This document shows, in pieces, positions 12,425 through 25,150 of a stretch of DNA of 64,000 nt (the stretch's first letter is position 1; each line of letters starts with the position of its first letter). Below the pieces are notes generated by a model. The model had not been told where the DNA came from, did no database searches, and saw nothing but the letters and a program-made list of their open reading frames with translations. The DNA is taken from contig CAADRB010000004.1 of assembly GCA_900708905.1 (NCBI GenBank), positions 2,731,685 through 2,795,684 on the forward strand, given 5' to 3'. The translations under genes and the position numbers were made by a program. This stretch comes from Hymenolepis diminuta (taxonomy: Eukaryota > Platyhelminthes > Cestoda > Cyclophyllidea > Hymenolepididae).

Positions 12425-14798
12425 ATGGTTCAAAGCGGAAGTAGTAATATTCCCTCGGCTCCTGTTAACCAACTTCAAACATCCCAATCTCTAAATACTT
12501 CAACTTCTGAAAATGTTAAGCAAGCACCAAGTAATGGTGAAGCAAGTGAGTTGACATAATTTTTAAGTACATATTATAACCCTTTCATTTATCCTGTTTA
12601 TTCGGGAATTCCGGTAGGCGGTATATAGTTTATAATTCTGCTTACTTTTCCTGGTTTATATAAACTGTGCTGGTAATTTTCTTGAATCGTGTTGTAAGCT
12701 TGTTTAACACTTTCAATATCTCCATTCAGATGCCGGGGTACATGTTCAGTCCTTGAATCTTAATGCTGCTGAAGGACAATTGGCTGTAGGTTTTGCATTT
12801 GTATCGTGACTTCTCATGAGTATTTCATTGCCTCTGAACGATATTTTGTATTTTAATCTAGCAGACTAGTATAACTCAGGCACAGCAAGTCCTTCAGCCA
12901 ATCACAGTTAGTGTCCCTGAGGTAAACGGGCCAGTACCGCAGCCCAATGGTCATATGATGCAACAGAACACATCAAATCTGGATGCTATAACTGCCTTTT
13001 TAAATGGATATACTCCACTGTTTCAAGGCGTTGGAATGGGGGGAGTTATATCTAATGGGCATTCCTTATTGGTGAGTTATTTGAGTAAAATCATAGAAAG
13101 TCTTATTGGCCATAGGTATAATTTGGGTGTTTTTTAGGGTTCAAATTTACTCCCACAGCAACTCATAACTACTCAGAATGGCCAGAACTCTTGCTCTGGT
13201 TCTCTGACTCCTTCGACACCTAATTCAAATAATCATCAAAGTCAATCAAATTGGAACGGTAACGGCGTTTCATCGAATGCTGTACCTAGCCCGGTATCGA
13301 TGTTCGGATCTGCCTTGGGTTTATTACATAATCAACAGACTGCAACCACACCCAACCCCTTCTATTCTCTAGATCCAAACTTCTTTCAATTGCTTTCCAC
13401 ACAGCACAATATTCACCAAGCCCTCCTCCAACAGCAACAACAACAACATCAACCTCTCGTCTCCCCTTTTACGACTCCTTTTCCCACCTTTCCGTTGCTC
13501 CCTTCTGCCGCCGGTACATCTCTGATCCCTAACGGACATCGTAAGTAAAGGACACTTCAATCGCCCAATTTGATGAGAACTCGATTTCAAATGTCTGTTC
13601 TTCCATTTTAGTTGGCCAATTGCCTCTTGGTGCCGCTTCCCCCTTTCCTTCTCTGAATTTAAGTGAGTTTCTCAAGGGTTTGGTACCTTTTTATTAGAAG
13701 GGGCACCGTATTGATAGGATTTTCTCTTTCCAGCTGGCATTCCCAATCTTGGAAATCTAAGCCTCCCTTCGAATGGAAATAACGAACAAATGATTACTGG
13801 ACCTGAAGGTTGCAACCTTTTCATCTATCATTTGCCCCAAGATAAAACTGACTCTGATCTTGTTGAACTATTTTCGCCCTTTGGAAATGTTTTAAGCGCA
13901 AAGGTCTACATTGACCGTGTCACTGGCCAAAGCAAATGTTTCGGTAGGTACTCTTAGACTTCTAGTGAACTCCTATTGATTTCTGCGGTCTGACGAAGTC
14001 GATTTTTTTTACCAGGTTTCGTGAGCTACGATAACCTCATCAGTGCTCGTGAAGCTATCAATCAAATGAATGGCTATGCGATCGGTCAAAAGAGACTGAA
14101 GGTTCAGTTGAAGCGCGCTAAAGGTAACAATGCCAATATCCTCTTGTTATCCAATCATAACGCAAAACGCATGCATTACTCCCTATGAAGATCTCGAGGG
14201 CTAAAACAAATCTTCCTTTTTTCTCATTTCGTCTAGTACCTTCTCAACAGTAAAAAATGTCGCAGCTTTTTCTTCATTTTATCTATGCTCATCGAGTTCT
14301 ACTCACCCATACATTCTACCATACATACATTCTCTTTTATACGCAAACTGAGTTCCAATTATCCAAGCGTTTGAAGATTGCATACTACCTCACTCAAAAA
14401 TCGTCACAATTATTCTAATTTCATATAAGTAAGGGACTTCTATATTAAGTGTGCCTTCTCCTTGTGTTTAAAGTATTCTACACATGTTTGCACGCCATCA
14501 TTGTTCTCTATATGTGCTACTGTCTCCGTTTGGGCAATTTTGTTAGCTTTCTTTGGTTGCGTAAATGTGACGATTACATACACCTCCTGTCCCGATGGAG
14601 GTGTGTATTTCCAAACACTTCGGAACTTAACGTCTACTACAATGTCTTCTCAATGTTTGCTTTTATCCTCTCCCTTTCTACTCCTTCATTTCGATTTCAC
14701 TGTTTACATTCTTGCATGATGCAAAAGTTAATAGCTCATTAACGTGCCGAGTTTAACCGATCTGCATTTTTTTTCTTTTAGGAAGCCGACCCTACTAA
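12425..14798 (+). CDS. CELF: CELF/Bruno-family RNA-binding protein (3' half or RRM3-only isoform)
   Basis: Eight exons: 12425-12545, 12730-12785, 12862-13071, 13138-13540, 13612-13662, 13734-13943, 14016-14123 and 14782-14798 (1176 bases, 391 residues). All introns are GT/AG and all phases agree. Residues 1 to about 270 form the variable linker (serine, asparagine, glutamine and proline rich, with a Q-rich run near 13425). Residues from about 280 form RRM3 (RNP2 LFIYHL, RNP1 KCFGFVSY), and the protein ends KGSRPY, like the SKPY end of animal CELFs. CELF proteins bind U/G-rich RNA to control splicing, translation and decay. RRM1 and RRM2 are absent here, so either earlier exons lie more than 12 kb upstream or the CCAAT array drives a short isoform from the ATG at 12425. 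The choice of first exon is the weak point: 'ccgtcgag' before the ATG could also be an acceptor. Confidence 0.92.
13734..14123 (+). other. RRM3 domain of CELF (two exons)
   Basis: The third RRM spans exons 13734-13943 and 14016-14123. [15 protein letters not shown] opens the domain with RNP2; the intron falls inside RNP1 between KCFG and FVSY. The second part, [20 protein letters not shown], is the canonical beta4 strand and C-terminal extension of CELF RRM3. If the intron at 14124 is not spliced, the frame stays open to a stop at 14186-14188 and gives an alternative tail instead of SRPY. Confidence 0.95.
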
Positions 14799-15031
14799 AA
14801 TGCAATGCTCAAGTCCCTATCTCACTTTTTGACTCAACCACTTACAATTTTTTATACCTATCTATCTACAAGCAAGAACTTGTATTTTGTATTTTCTTAC
14901 ATATTTAGCCGAAGTAATGTGAGATAGGCAGTATTATATTAGTATTTTTAATCCGGTATTGTTCTGTGTTTTGTTTTTGTTGCTGTTGATTGGGCTTGTC
15001 TAACTATTAGTGTTAATGTTAGAATGTCTAT

Positions 15032-15058
15032 AAAGTGGCTCAGAGAGAGAGCCACTTT
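15032..15058 (+). other. Perfect 10-bp hairpin in CELF 3' UTR
   Basis: The arms are AAAGTGGCTC (15032-15041) and GAGCCACTTT (15049-15058), with a 7-base loop AGAGAGA. The stem is perfect and G+C-richer than its surroundings. It has no U-run, so it is not a bacterial-type terminator; an RNA cis-element in the 3' UTR is the natural reading. Confidence 0.55.
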
Positions 15059-15487
15059 CGTGTTAACGTGAGAACATAGCGTGTCATGGCACAGTTGAGG
15101 TTGACATACAATCGATAGGTGACTGGTCCCGTTTTTAGGGGTGTTGTGTGATTGTAGAGACGTTTTTGATAGTTTTGAGTAGTAGTATGTGTGGAGGATA
15201 TTGAGCTGTGTAGCTTAATATCTTGGGTGTCATGTATTATGCGTTTCATACGTGTAATCCCTAATGGTTATATTGTAACTTTAGGTAATATGTCGACAGA
15301 AGGAAAGGGTTTTCCAACAGTCCAGTCTCGCTGTGTCGATTACCTTTAAATTGCGTGATTGGTCGTTCAATTCTCCGTACGTGTACCAGTATTTCCTGTG
15401 GCATGAATATTTAATGAAGTCCCTATTCGTAAAATTCTGCTGAATAGTAGAAACAGCTACTTCACCGTTAGAATATTAAAAACAACC

Positions 15488-15493
15488 AATAAA
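15488..15493 (+). promoter_or_regulatory. AATAAA poly(A) signal, likely CELF
   Basis: Canonical hexamer about 690 bases after the CELF stop codon. No better signal was seen between the stop and this position. Confidence 0.45.
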
Positions 15494-16375
15494 GATGGGA
15501 AATAAGCATCCCAGCTTTACTTCATAGGTCTTGGGACTCAAAAGTACGATATGGTTAGCCTCGTTATGAATCTATGAAAGTATTTGACCGATAAGTGGTT
15601 GATTTGGTAGTAAAAAGCAATATTCGTTTGATTTCGTTTCATGTCTAATCCAACATTATCACTGTATAACTTCTCCATGTGCCGTGGCGTAGTTGTCTGC
15701 GAAGTCAGTGATAATGGATTCGATGTTGTATAATTCAAATTAAACAAAAAAGACTAAACTGAGTTACATTAATTTTCTGGTTGAGAAATTGTGATACTTG
15801 TAATCTGCAAAACTTCTTTGAACATTATTCCCCAAAGTTCAAGCTGCTTGATTTCATTAAATTGTACTATCCCCATGCATATCCTTTCAACGTGAAAAAG
15901 GATGCATTGTAGACATACTCTACAGATTATTTAGTGCAGATGTTTTAAATTTGACATTATGAAAAAACCTCATTGAATGACAGGGCTTATCGCCACTAGG
16001 TCTTCTCATCTGAGAAGCTCACCCAATTATCGTTATTGTAATATTTGAACTGTTGAATAGTTAATTTGACACGCCATAAATTTTCCAATATTCTATAAAT
16101 GTGTTGATGCAAGTAACTATGATCTTTGTTTTTGTGTTATCACCTCGATTTCTTAATTTTTATTTTCCTTTAGTCGTATTCATGACCTCTATTCCTTAAT
16201 GTAATTGACGTATCTATTCCTCAATATATGCGTTTGTCCGTTTTCTTTGTCTGAAGTGACTATTCAATGTGCAGCAATGTTCATTTGCTGGAGACACGTT
16301 GGTGATTGTCGAACTAGTCTTCACTCACAATCAGCTAGGAGGTTAGTGGAAATCCTTCAATAATAACTATTTTAG

Positions 16376-16473
16376 GTTTTGTCAGTTCTCCACATCCAAA
16401 ACTACCTGCGTGCTTCATCCCTCAACCAAATGAACGACCATTGGTATTATTGAGCTATTCACCATCTAGGAAG
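16376..16473 (+). other. Candidate exon downstream of CELF
   Basis: An AG acceptor (ctattttag) and a donor (aag/gtgggt) bracket 98 bases that stay open in one frame as 2 bases plus 32 codons. The peptide starts FVSSPHPKLPACFIPQP. The entry phase fits the CELF exon ending at 13943, and the product would again read GFVS at the junction, mimicking the start of the true RRM3 exon 14016-14123. It may be an alternative exon, part of another gene, or chance. No homology is recognised. Confidence 0.25.
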
Positions 16474-17286
16474 GTGGGTCAAAATCTTTACTTAAATCAG
16501 ACGTTGTAACTGTTTTCCTGCCTTGAAATTGCATATTTTTTTCATCTAAGGGATATTATTAACTTTTTAAGCGGTACAGTATTGTAGCTACAATGTTTAT
16601 TTTATTTGTTGTATCGACAAACTATCAGCTCATTCTTTCGTTAATAAAATCCAACTTACCTTAGACGTGTGAAGTTCTCTTAATTAATAAAGGTATTCGT
16701 AGCAGTGCATTTTCTCCATGAAAGAGTAATATAAATGTGACCTATATAATTAAATGTGGAGTTACTTTTATTGCGGGTTTGGTATGACCCAAATGTTGTA
16801 ATTATGAACTCTAAGGTCAGGTCAATAAATGGTAATGCAGGAGATGAAATCAAATAATCTGGTCCAGATTATGTTGCATTAAGTGTCCGTGCTAGGTTGA
16901 ATTCCCGAAATTTTGCTGTAAGGACTTAAATCGTTCAGACCGAAAATTTTAAATTGCACTAATTTTGTTATTGCCTTCTTCAAATAAACTAAATGGCTTC
17001 AGATATGTGACTGTCAAATAGACGTGTCAGTTAAAGAGGTCCAACTTTTTTGTGCAATCTTTATTAGTTTTAAATTAAATAGATCATTTGTCAAGCACTT
17101 CAGTGGAAGAGTCTGCTGCTTCTAAGAAGAAGTATTATCTAATCGGTAACAGTTTCTCACTGGATTCTTCTAGACAAATCGATATTACTATTACCAACAT
17201 GTTTAGCTTAGAGATGAACATTTGCAACCTCTACTTGTGGAATAGAATGTAAACACACTAAGTAGTCTTGTAAGGAATGATAAAAG

Positions 17287-17308
17287 NNNNNNNNNNNNNN
17301 NNNNNNNN
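17287..17308. other. Assembly gap (22 N)
   Basis: A run of 22 N. The true gap length is unknown, and linkage of the two sides rests on the assembly. Confidence 1.
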
Positions 17309-18839
17309 GGGAAGGGTCAAATAATTTTATATAATGAAGAATCTCAATTTATTTAAATTCTTGAGGTATTGAACTGTCATGGTAAAATCTAAATATTTCA
17401 ATGCTCAAATTTCGTGATTCCACCTCTGAGTTTCTGAATGATGTCAAGTCCGTGCTATGCGGTTCTTGATGGAATTGAATGGTTGGTCATGCCACTTTTA
17501 ATTCACTTGCTTCTATTTCAGCCATAAGTTGGTATGCAAGAATAGCAAATAATGGAAGTCGGGAACGCCTCTTTGTAATTGAACTAAGCTAAGGGGACCC
17601 AAAGACTGACTGTTTTGATTAAGGAGTGAATAAAGAGGACATAAGTATACGCAAAAGTGTTCTTTTAGTAAATGGATCCTTTTCGGGAGAAACTTCTAGG
17701 GGCCAGCCGAACCTGGAATGCTAAAGTAATAAAAGTCGAAAACAAATTTTTACAGATCCTCCAATCACACGGAAATAATCTAATAGGAGAAAATGCCTTA
17801 ACATTCAAAGAGGAAAGCTATTTCTAACAATGTGGATCGCATATTATTGATGAACTTAGTATTCTCTATCTCAGTTTGACTCATCTAACTGCTCATTGTA
17901 ACATAGCTAACCATTCAACTACATTGTTTGGTCAAAAAATTTACGGGATTGAAATCACCAGAAACTGAAGATTTAAATCATGAAATTGAGCCTTTAAAAT
18001 TTTGGCTATCAAAGTGGAAGTTATACCCCCTTACGAAAACGTGAAGAAATCAGAACTTTCGGAATTCAAATAAGGTAAAGCTCTCGACATTTCGACTTCA
18101 CGATGTACTCCCATTCGACCTCCTTCCCCTTTATATTAGTTTGGTTCTGATTAAAACGGGTGATAACAACGGGTTACATTGTTTTGGCTAATTATAACCG
18201 CTTCTTACTCCCTTTGGTCTTTGGTGTGTGATAGGTGGCAGAAATGGTGTTAAATGAGCGACAAAATTTCAAACACACTCCTTCAATAACCGTTAAGTTT
18301 TCAAGGGATTGGTTTGATCTAAGTCGATTAAATCCCTACGAATAATTTCAGGCACATAACTTTCGCAGTTCGGTTCTGAAATCCTGAGAAAACTGTCATG
18401 AATTACCCTAGAAATTAGACCATATATTCGAATGTCACTGAAATTGTGTTTTGGCATTTAACTAATATAGCACGGGAATAATAGAAGGATAAACAAATAT
18501 ACCTCAGCGTTTCTGTTAATGATTTCTGTTATGAATGCGTTAATGTGTATGTTCATTTTGTTCCCTGCCGTCGATTAAGGCTGCTACGCAGGGAAATTTA
18601 CACTACTTCGGATGCGAATCTGGATTTTTTGAAAATACAAGATCCGTAGGAGAATCAACCCTGGCGCCTAAAGGCGTATTTCAGATTGCGCGCCTTAACT
18701 AAACTTTGGATGATTTCTACCCTAATGAAATGTTACTTCTATTATTAGCAGTTCATTTACGTCTTCAGTTCTTTATCGTCCATTAACTAATTTCATATTG
18801 CAAAACAAAAAATGTTTAGCACACTTTTGTCATGAAGAA

Positions 18840-19145
18840 GCATTCAAACACGTAGGAAGGGAAAGGTAGTTCACTTCTGAGAGGGAGCTAGGGAACTAGG
18901 AGTTTGAGGCAAGGAATCAGGGAAATCCTAATTCATCTTGGTTCTAGAGCTATTAGGTCATTTGCCTTTTTCAATTTAAAACATGATATGACTTGTCTCA
19001 TTTTACCGCCATCCTCATCAAGAGAGAAATCCGGATGATTCCATTTAAATAATGTGATGGACGAAGGAGTTTACCATCTGATCGATCTGCTAGTGCCTTC
19101 TTGTCCATTATTTCCAAAGGGTTGACGACATCGAGGATCCGCTTT
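18840..19145 (+). repeat. R3 repeat copy
   Basis: It shares an ordered series of motifs with 25550-25870 and 49670-50170: 'aaacac.tag.aagg', 'cat.ttggttc.agaatt', 'gtttacca.ctgatcgatctg' and 'gttgacgacatcgaggatc'. It is a mutated dispersed repeat several hundred bases long, without coding potential. Confidence 0.6.
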
Positions 19146-20094
19146 TATACTTTCCTCGGTTGTGATCAAAAATTATTAGAGCATACAAATTTCCATTGAG
19201 GAATTAAGGAGCCTTGAGCCTATCAATTTTCATCCTCATTTGCACTTCAAATTTTTGCGTTTTCGCTGCAACTTATTTCTAAATTTAATCATTAATGACG
19301 ATTTAATTTGGGCAATTCTTTATGGCCACAGTTTATGGGTAACGCGGTCATTTTGGATTAGAGTTACAGTCCGATAAAATATTCGAGGCCATGACCCGAA
19401 AAGTTTATTAAGCTTGGCCCCTTTTATCATAAAGCTTTATCGGTGAGGGAATGCTTTGCCATCTTTCTCTTCAGCATTCATTAAATGCTTAAGATTCACC
19501 ATTAGTCAAGTGAATTTAATAAATAAGAAAAGAGATAATGAAGGGGTGTTTTTCAATGAAAGAATATAATTATCTGACTATTTTGATAGCCTTTTCTATT
19601 AATATAATTCTACAATTAGCTAGTCTAACAAACAAATTTACCGATTATAAGTCTAAAATTTTGATCTGAGATCTGTTAAATCGAGTTAAATCAGCTCAAG
19701 TCTGAAAATATTACTCTCTCCAATGTAGGTTAAGTGTATCATCACGCCATTATCATTAGGAAATTAATACATACATGACATTTGTGTATGTTCGTGAATG
19801 ACATTCACATAAGTGACCACGTAATTCTTTTCCCCCTCCTTTCTGTATTATCGTCACGAAGACATTATGAATTCATCTGCTGTGAAAATGTGCTGAATAA
19901 ATCTCGTTTGGAAAGATGGGAAGTTCAAAGACGATTCCAACGACATTTATCCATAGTGGTACTCACTTATATTCTCTATCAAAAGCTTTAAAGTTGAGTT
20001 GGCACAGGGAAGTAGAAAAGTATCACTGCTTATCTCTAGCCGTGCATAATAGTTAACTCATAGATTCATATTTTCTCTGCGAAAAGCAATACTT

Positions 20095-20320
20095 GAAAAC
20101 TCTAAACATGATTCCACCTAACGGTCCTTCAGTAAGAGTGGCATCTACGATCCATCTTGCTATTGTAGGCAGACGAATTTAAATGGGATGAGATTGAGGA
20201 AGCGCAAAGAATGCAAACTCCTCTCTCACGGAACCCAATTTCTGCAACTCACCCACTTGCCTTGAAAGCTAATTTCCGATCGAACGTCCACAAAGGTCTT
20301 GAGGAATTAACAATGTAGAC
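20095..20320 (+). repeat. R4 repeat copy
   Basis: It shares 'gcagacgaatttaaatggga' and a following 'gagattgagg.agcgcaaa' with 31990-32270, 43170-43480 and the tandem pair at 57480-57930. It is a diverged copy of an unnamed family. Confidence 0.55.
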
Positions 20321-22193
20321 CCATTGATTTAGGTATTATGGTTCTTTCTCATTTCCTTATTAAATATTTTACTGAATGCTATGAATCCTCTGATCAAATC
20401 ATATTGTGGACTATTTATATAAGGAATAACAATAGCAAAATCGCCTACCCAATTTATGAGCTGGGCAGGAATATGTACACCGTTCTACGTTGTGTTAAAT
20501 AGAGGGAAATAGAATGTGAAATTTAAGGAACTTCTTTTGCATTAACACTATTTTTGTGAATATTTCAACTTAGCACAATTGGGCTTTATCAAGTAGGAAT
20601 TAGCTTTAATTTGAAGGCCATTACACTGGCTGTATTCTTCCTTCTGTAGTTTTCTGTTTTATTAGCTTGCTCTAAAATGGAATATTGGTATCTATGTGTT
20701 CCTCCGATTTAGTTAATCAAAATATTCTACTTATTCGCGTATATTTCGCACGTACTTATCGATCGGGTCGTGTGATAGCCTTTGATTTGCATTCTAATAG
20801 GACGGCCAGAAATGTATTCTACTTTAATCTGCATAAGTGTATTTGCTGCTTATGCATGGCTCCTTGCATGCAGCTATGTATTTAAACAAGTGGCGATAAA
20901 TAAACACCCTTTCTCTCCCTTCCACTCCGCCCCTTAAGTTCACATTGGATGTCCATTAACGGAGGCACGAATATACCCGGTTAAAAGTGCTGGTAGGAGG
21001 AAAACGTTTCGAAGGCGTCCCCAAAACGTTCGGTAGTAAATTTGTCTACATACACATGTGTGTGGCATCATTTTCTACTACGTGGGTGATGATGAACTGG
21101 AATTTGACCATTCCTTTTCCGTTCTGCGGTTTCCTCCATCTTCCGGGATGTAACAAAATCGGAGAATTTCTCTGTCTCTTCAAGTGTACCTGTGTGTTCA
21201 GTAGCTGTCAACCTAATCGAGGCTTACCAATGTTGGGCAAAGTCACTCACTTGTCAGCCTTTATGAAAAAGCACGCTGTCTAAGAAACGACGGCGGGCTG
21301 AACTTCGTAATTGATTAACTTTTGCGCTAAGTAGACATAATATCAGAATGAATAAGCGAAGTTAAGGTCAATAAACAAGGAAGAGGTCAAATGAGGCTAA
21401 CTCATGAGTCATTATGAACTTTGTAAATGTCTTCAAAATTGCATTTCCATCGATCGATTTTAATCTAAAAAATAGAGCTCATTCTGGGTGATACGATGAA
21501 ATTAAAGAATGTTTAAAGAGAATCGCTTAAACAATAATTGTGATAGAAAGATGGTGTTCAGTGCTGCTTAATGTTAGCAAATTTAGCAGAAAAGATAGAA
21601 ATCTCTAAAGTACATATGCAATAAAAATATAGTTAAATCCGAAAACTATAAATATCCCATTTATCCGAGCTTTGCGATGTTTAAGGTGACGTTGTAAGTC
21701 TCGACTGCCTGTTCAAGAATGTACAGACGAATTGAAATTGCAGGATCAAAGGTTCATATCTATCAACTTGACGAAATGGTATGTGTGAATATGAACACGT
21801 CTAGAAGCAAAGGAGCTAAATCTTCAAAAATGAGCAGAGAAATCGGAGAACTTTTATTATTCTAAATCTCGTATGTTTTTTATTGGCAATTCGAAGATTA
21901 AAATCACAAAAAATTTCTCACTGCCATCAGCGATAATGATGTAATGGAATGCTTTGGAAATGCCTCAGCGTAAAGATTTCATAAAAAGGACTTGATTTTA
22001 CCTTCTCCTCCCCTTCAGCTATGGACCTCCATCAGAATTATATCTTTGTAATATCTCATTTTTGGAAGTTTTAAATTTGATAGCAAACAAAATTAGTTAA
22101 GACATTAAAAATGGGTCTTTTGAGAAGAAATCCGACTCGTCGGTTAATGTTATTATTGATAGGGTACTTAAATAGAATAAAATGCAAATCACT

Positions 22194-22209
22194 CCCCCCC
22201 CCTCCCCCC
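22194..22209 (+). repeat. C-rich tract (C9-T-C6)
   Basis: A homopyrimidine tract, striking in AT-rich DNA; possibly a microsatellite or a repeat-associated tract. No function is inferred. Confidence 0.9.
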
Positions 22210-24954
22210 AACTTTCCGGATTTTAAATTTGATGTCAGTTGAGGAAAGGAATGTACTGAGTCAAGTTCTGTTAAGGTAAATAAATTTAAATGATGAAGTA
22301 GTCTACTTGTATGACTGTGCATCAAATGCAATCTTATCGCAGGGATGATTCTTTGTTTGGTTTACCTTCTTTGATCAGAGTTGGTCAGATGGAACAATTG
22401 CACGCTTTAATGTATATAGATATGACTTTCTTAGTGCACGGTCTCATACGGTTCAAAGGGTTCTAGAGTTCTAAAGTCATCATTGAATAGAAGAACAGGA
22501 AGAGGTAGTTCAAAATAGTATTATAACTCACTGCAAGGCAAAAAATTACCAATTCGTTGTTGTGGAGAATTAACTGAAAACGTTTGATAGTAAGTTCAAT
22601 AAGTGATAAATCGGAGAGAGTCGGAAAAATATTGAAAAGAAATTCAAGATATCAAATGGCCTTACTTCATTTAATTTTTGAATTCTATTGATGGGTAATT
22701 CACCTTCCGAAATTCAAATTTATGATCTGGTCACCTGGATTACTGAGCGAATTCTAGTCCACGTAATCCAGCGGCTATAGATCATTCGGTCTTATTGCTT
22801 CAATTCATTTTTCACCAAAATGATAAAGCGTGATGCTGCACGATCTTAACGTAGCAGAACTGAGGTAGTTACTTTTTCAATCTACCCAACCCCAGTAACC
22901 CGTGTTGACTCGATGTGACTGATTTGATTATTTATTTGAAAATGTCTTAAATCACCGCATTTTTTATGTTTATAATAACTTCAAAATGGAAATTTTGATT
23001 GAAAATTCGATCTCTAAAAGATCTTTCCTTCTCCACTTTCATTTATGATGTATAAAAATAAATCTATTTGCGAACTCAAGTCAAAGTTCATGACCTTACA
23101 TGCTAAATCTCTGACACAGACAGATGTGCAATAACCACTTAAGGTAAATAAAAGGGGCTGGCGAATCTTGGTTCATGATTTAAACATCACGATTGTATAA
23201 ACGCTTGAACGGACACTGGGGTAACAGTCAAACTTGTTTGACTGTTGCCAAGTCTAGTTTTCTGCAGGCCAAATGAGTCAGCGGTCAAGTTGAATTAAAA
23301 GTTGCTCAAAATTCAAGGAGCCTTTAGTATAATCTTTTTTGAGAGTAGAGTAATAGTGGAATGTTCCGAACCTGAGATATGAAGATGTTGAACTCCAGTA
23401 TTGATTAGTGTACCTTTCATTTTTTGGTCTACATAATTTCACATATTCGAAAATTTCACATTCAGTTGCACCTTTGAGGATTTCGAGTGATTTTATCGAT
23501 CATCCAGATTACGAATATGGTTAATAAGATTTGGACGAAACGAACATGAATTCATCCTGAAAGTAGGAGAAAAGTCCTGAAATTTTGATATTGAGACATA
23601 TAATGAAGCTTGAAACCTAAATCCAAAATCAAATTTTGTAATATTCTTGGTTCCTTGATTACTTCTACCCGGTCACCTTGACTTAATCAGTATCGGATCC
23701 TTTAAATATAATTAAATAAGGTATTTATTTAAGCGTCGAAATGACATTGAAATATGCTTTCTTCAGCAAAGCTGTTTCTTTGTGAATATATATAACGGCG
23801 GTTTTTCCTTTTTACTAATACTGGATTATCTAATAACTGTCAGAAATTGTCGGAATGTCTGTTTTCGGATTTGGCTTATGGAAGTCAAGATTAACCAAAG
23901 TAATGGTGCGTTGGAAATTTATCCCTCCTGAAACGATTAGTTAATAAAGAAAATGCCTATTTAAGATATTTTAAAGAGAGTCCTTTAATAACCTATATCC
24001 AAAGTGAGGACTAAAAAGCACTTTGTTTTGATGAACTTCCACGCTGAAAATTAAGTATAGGCATCCATTTGGAAATTGGGCCAATCCGCGGCCATGGATG
24101 CTAAGAAATGAGACCTCTATTGGTTAATTAATTTAAACTTCCATCAATTTTCCATCTATCCACGGCACTTTTCTTCTATTTGACCGTTTCGAAAGTTTTG
24201 AATATAATTATGAGAACACTTGAAGGGAAGTGAAGGGAAGCCTCCAAAATTCTGTACATGTGATAATTTTACTTATTCCTTTCAATCCATTCATCAAACC
24301 GGAGTAAGATTGAAGTTATTTTTGTTGGAAAGTTCCATTCTATTCCTGTTCAATTATATAAGGTAGTGTTAGTACTTACAACAATGCATGAGAAAAATTG
24401 CACTTTTATTATGGAAGGCATCTAGATAAGAGAACCGTATAGTAGTACAGATGGTGAATACAATGTATGGTAAGACGATAATGAGGTGAAAAAGAGAACG
24501 AGTTCATTTTAAATGAAAAAAGCATTGATATTAACGGAAATGCAAATTCTAACTTTTGAGATACCCGCTTTCCCCTGTTGTCCAATGAATTATAAACGGT
24601 TTTAAAGTGGTAATGATGAAAACATTAGCAAATGCAAAAATTGTCCTCCATATTTCCTCTTGAAAACGAAATTCTCAGCAGATATTAAATTCTCCATCAT
24701 CAAAGTCGAGTTTCTAAGAAAATTTCACTATTCAAGAAAAAATGTATCTTTATTTGTTACCTTCTTCATCCTCATCTCCTCAACAATTTTTTCCCATTGC
24801 CGGCATTTTTATTAAATGGAGCGTTTGGTAAATCGAGACTTGATGTTTCAAGGCCCATACTAATCTATTCGATTCCGGATCTTTGATTAAATTTTACAGT
24901 CAATAAATCAGTTTAATCATTTCACTGATTATAATTCCCAAATCCACTAAGAAA

Positions 24955-25150
24955 TGAGTTTTCCAACGCTCATCTTGGACAGAGTGGTATCTTGGAACCG
25001 CTCTGGCAGGAAACCCGAATTCTGCCATCCTTTATGCTGGTCAGGCTTAATCACTCACTAGGTATGTGCCAACGGGAATCGAACTCGTGAGACCTCTTGC
25101 ATGGAATATGGGCACGGTATCAATTCACCATGGATGCCCATGTGATGACG
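24955..25150 (-). repeat. tRNA-derived SINE, near full length (copy C)
   Basis: On the minus strand the copy holds the B box 'cgagttcgattcccg' and then a body that recurs at 61943-62120 and 29528-29722 ('ggatggcagaattcggg'). It ends near 'gatgagcgttggaaaac'. Identical order of head, body and end in several places defines a SINE of about 190-200 bp. Confidence 0.7.

Larger units (their letters stand above)
14799..15493 (+). other. CELF 3' UTR with U/G-rich tracts
   Basis: Downstream of the stop at 14796-14798 the sequence is U/G-rich, notably 'tgttctgtgttttgtttt' near 14960 and again around 15140-15195. An AATAAA at 15488-15493 is the first good poly(A) signal I see. UGU-rich RNA is the known target of CELF RRMs, so the transcript may bind its own product; that is an inference. 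Confidence 0.5.

Noticed and set aside
20685..21283. Two plus-strand frames in a slightly G+C-richer stretch
   Set aside because: The peptides are cysteine-rich but without pattern; no splice sites or family resemblance.
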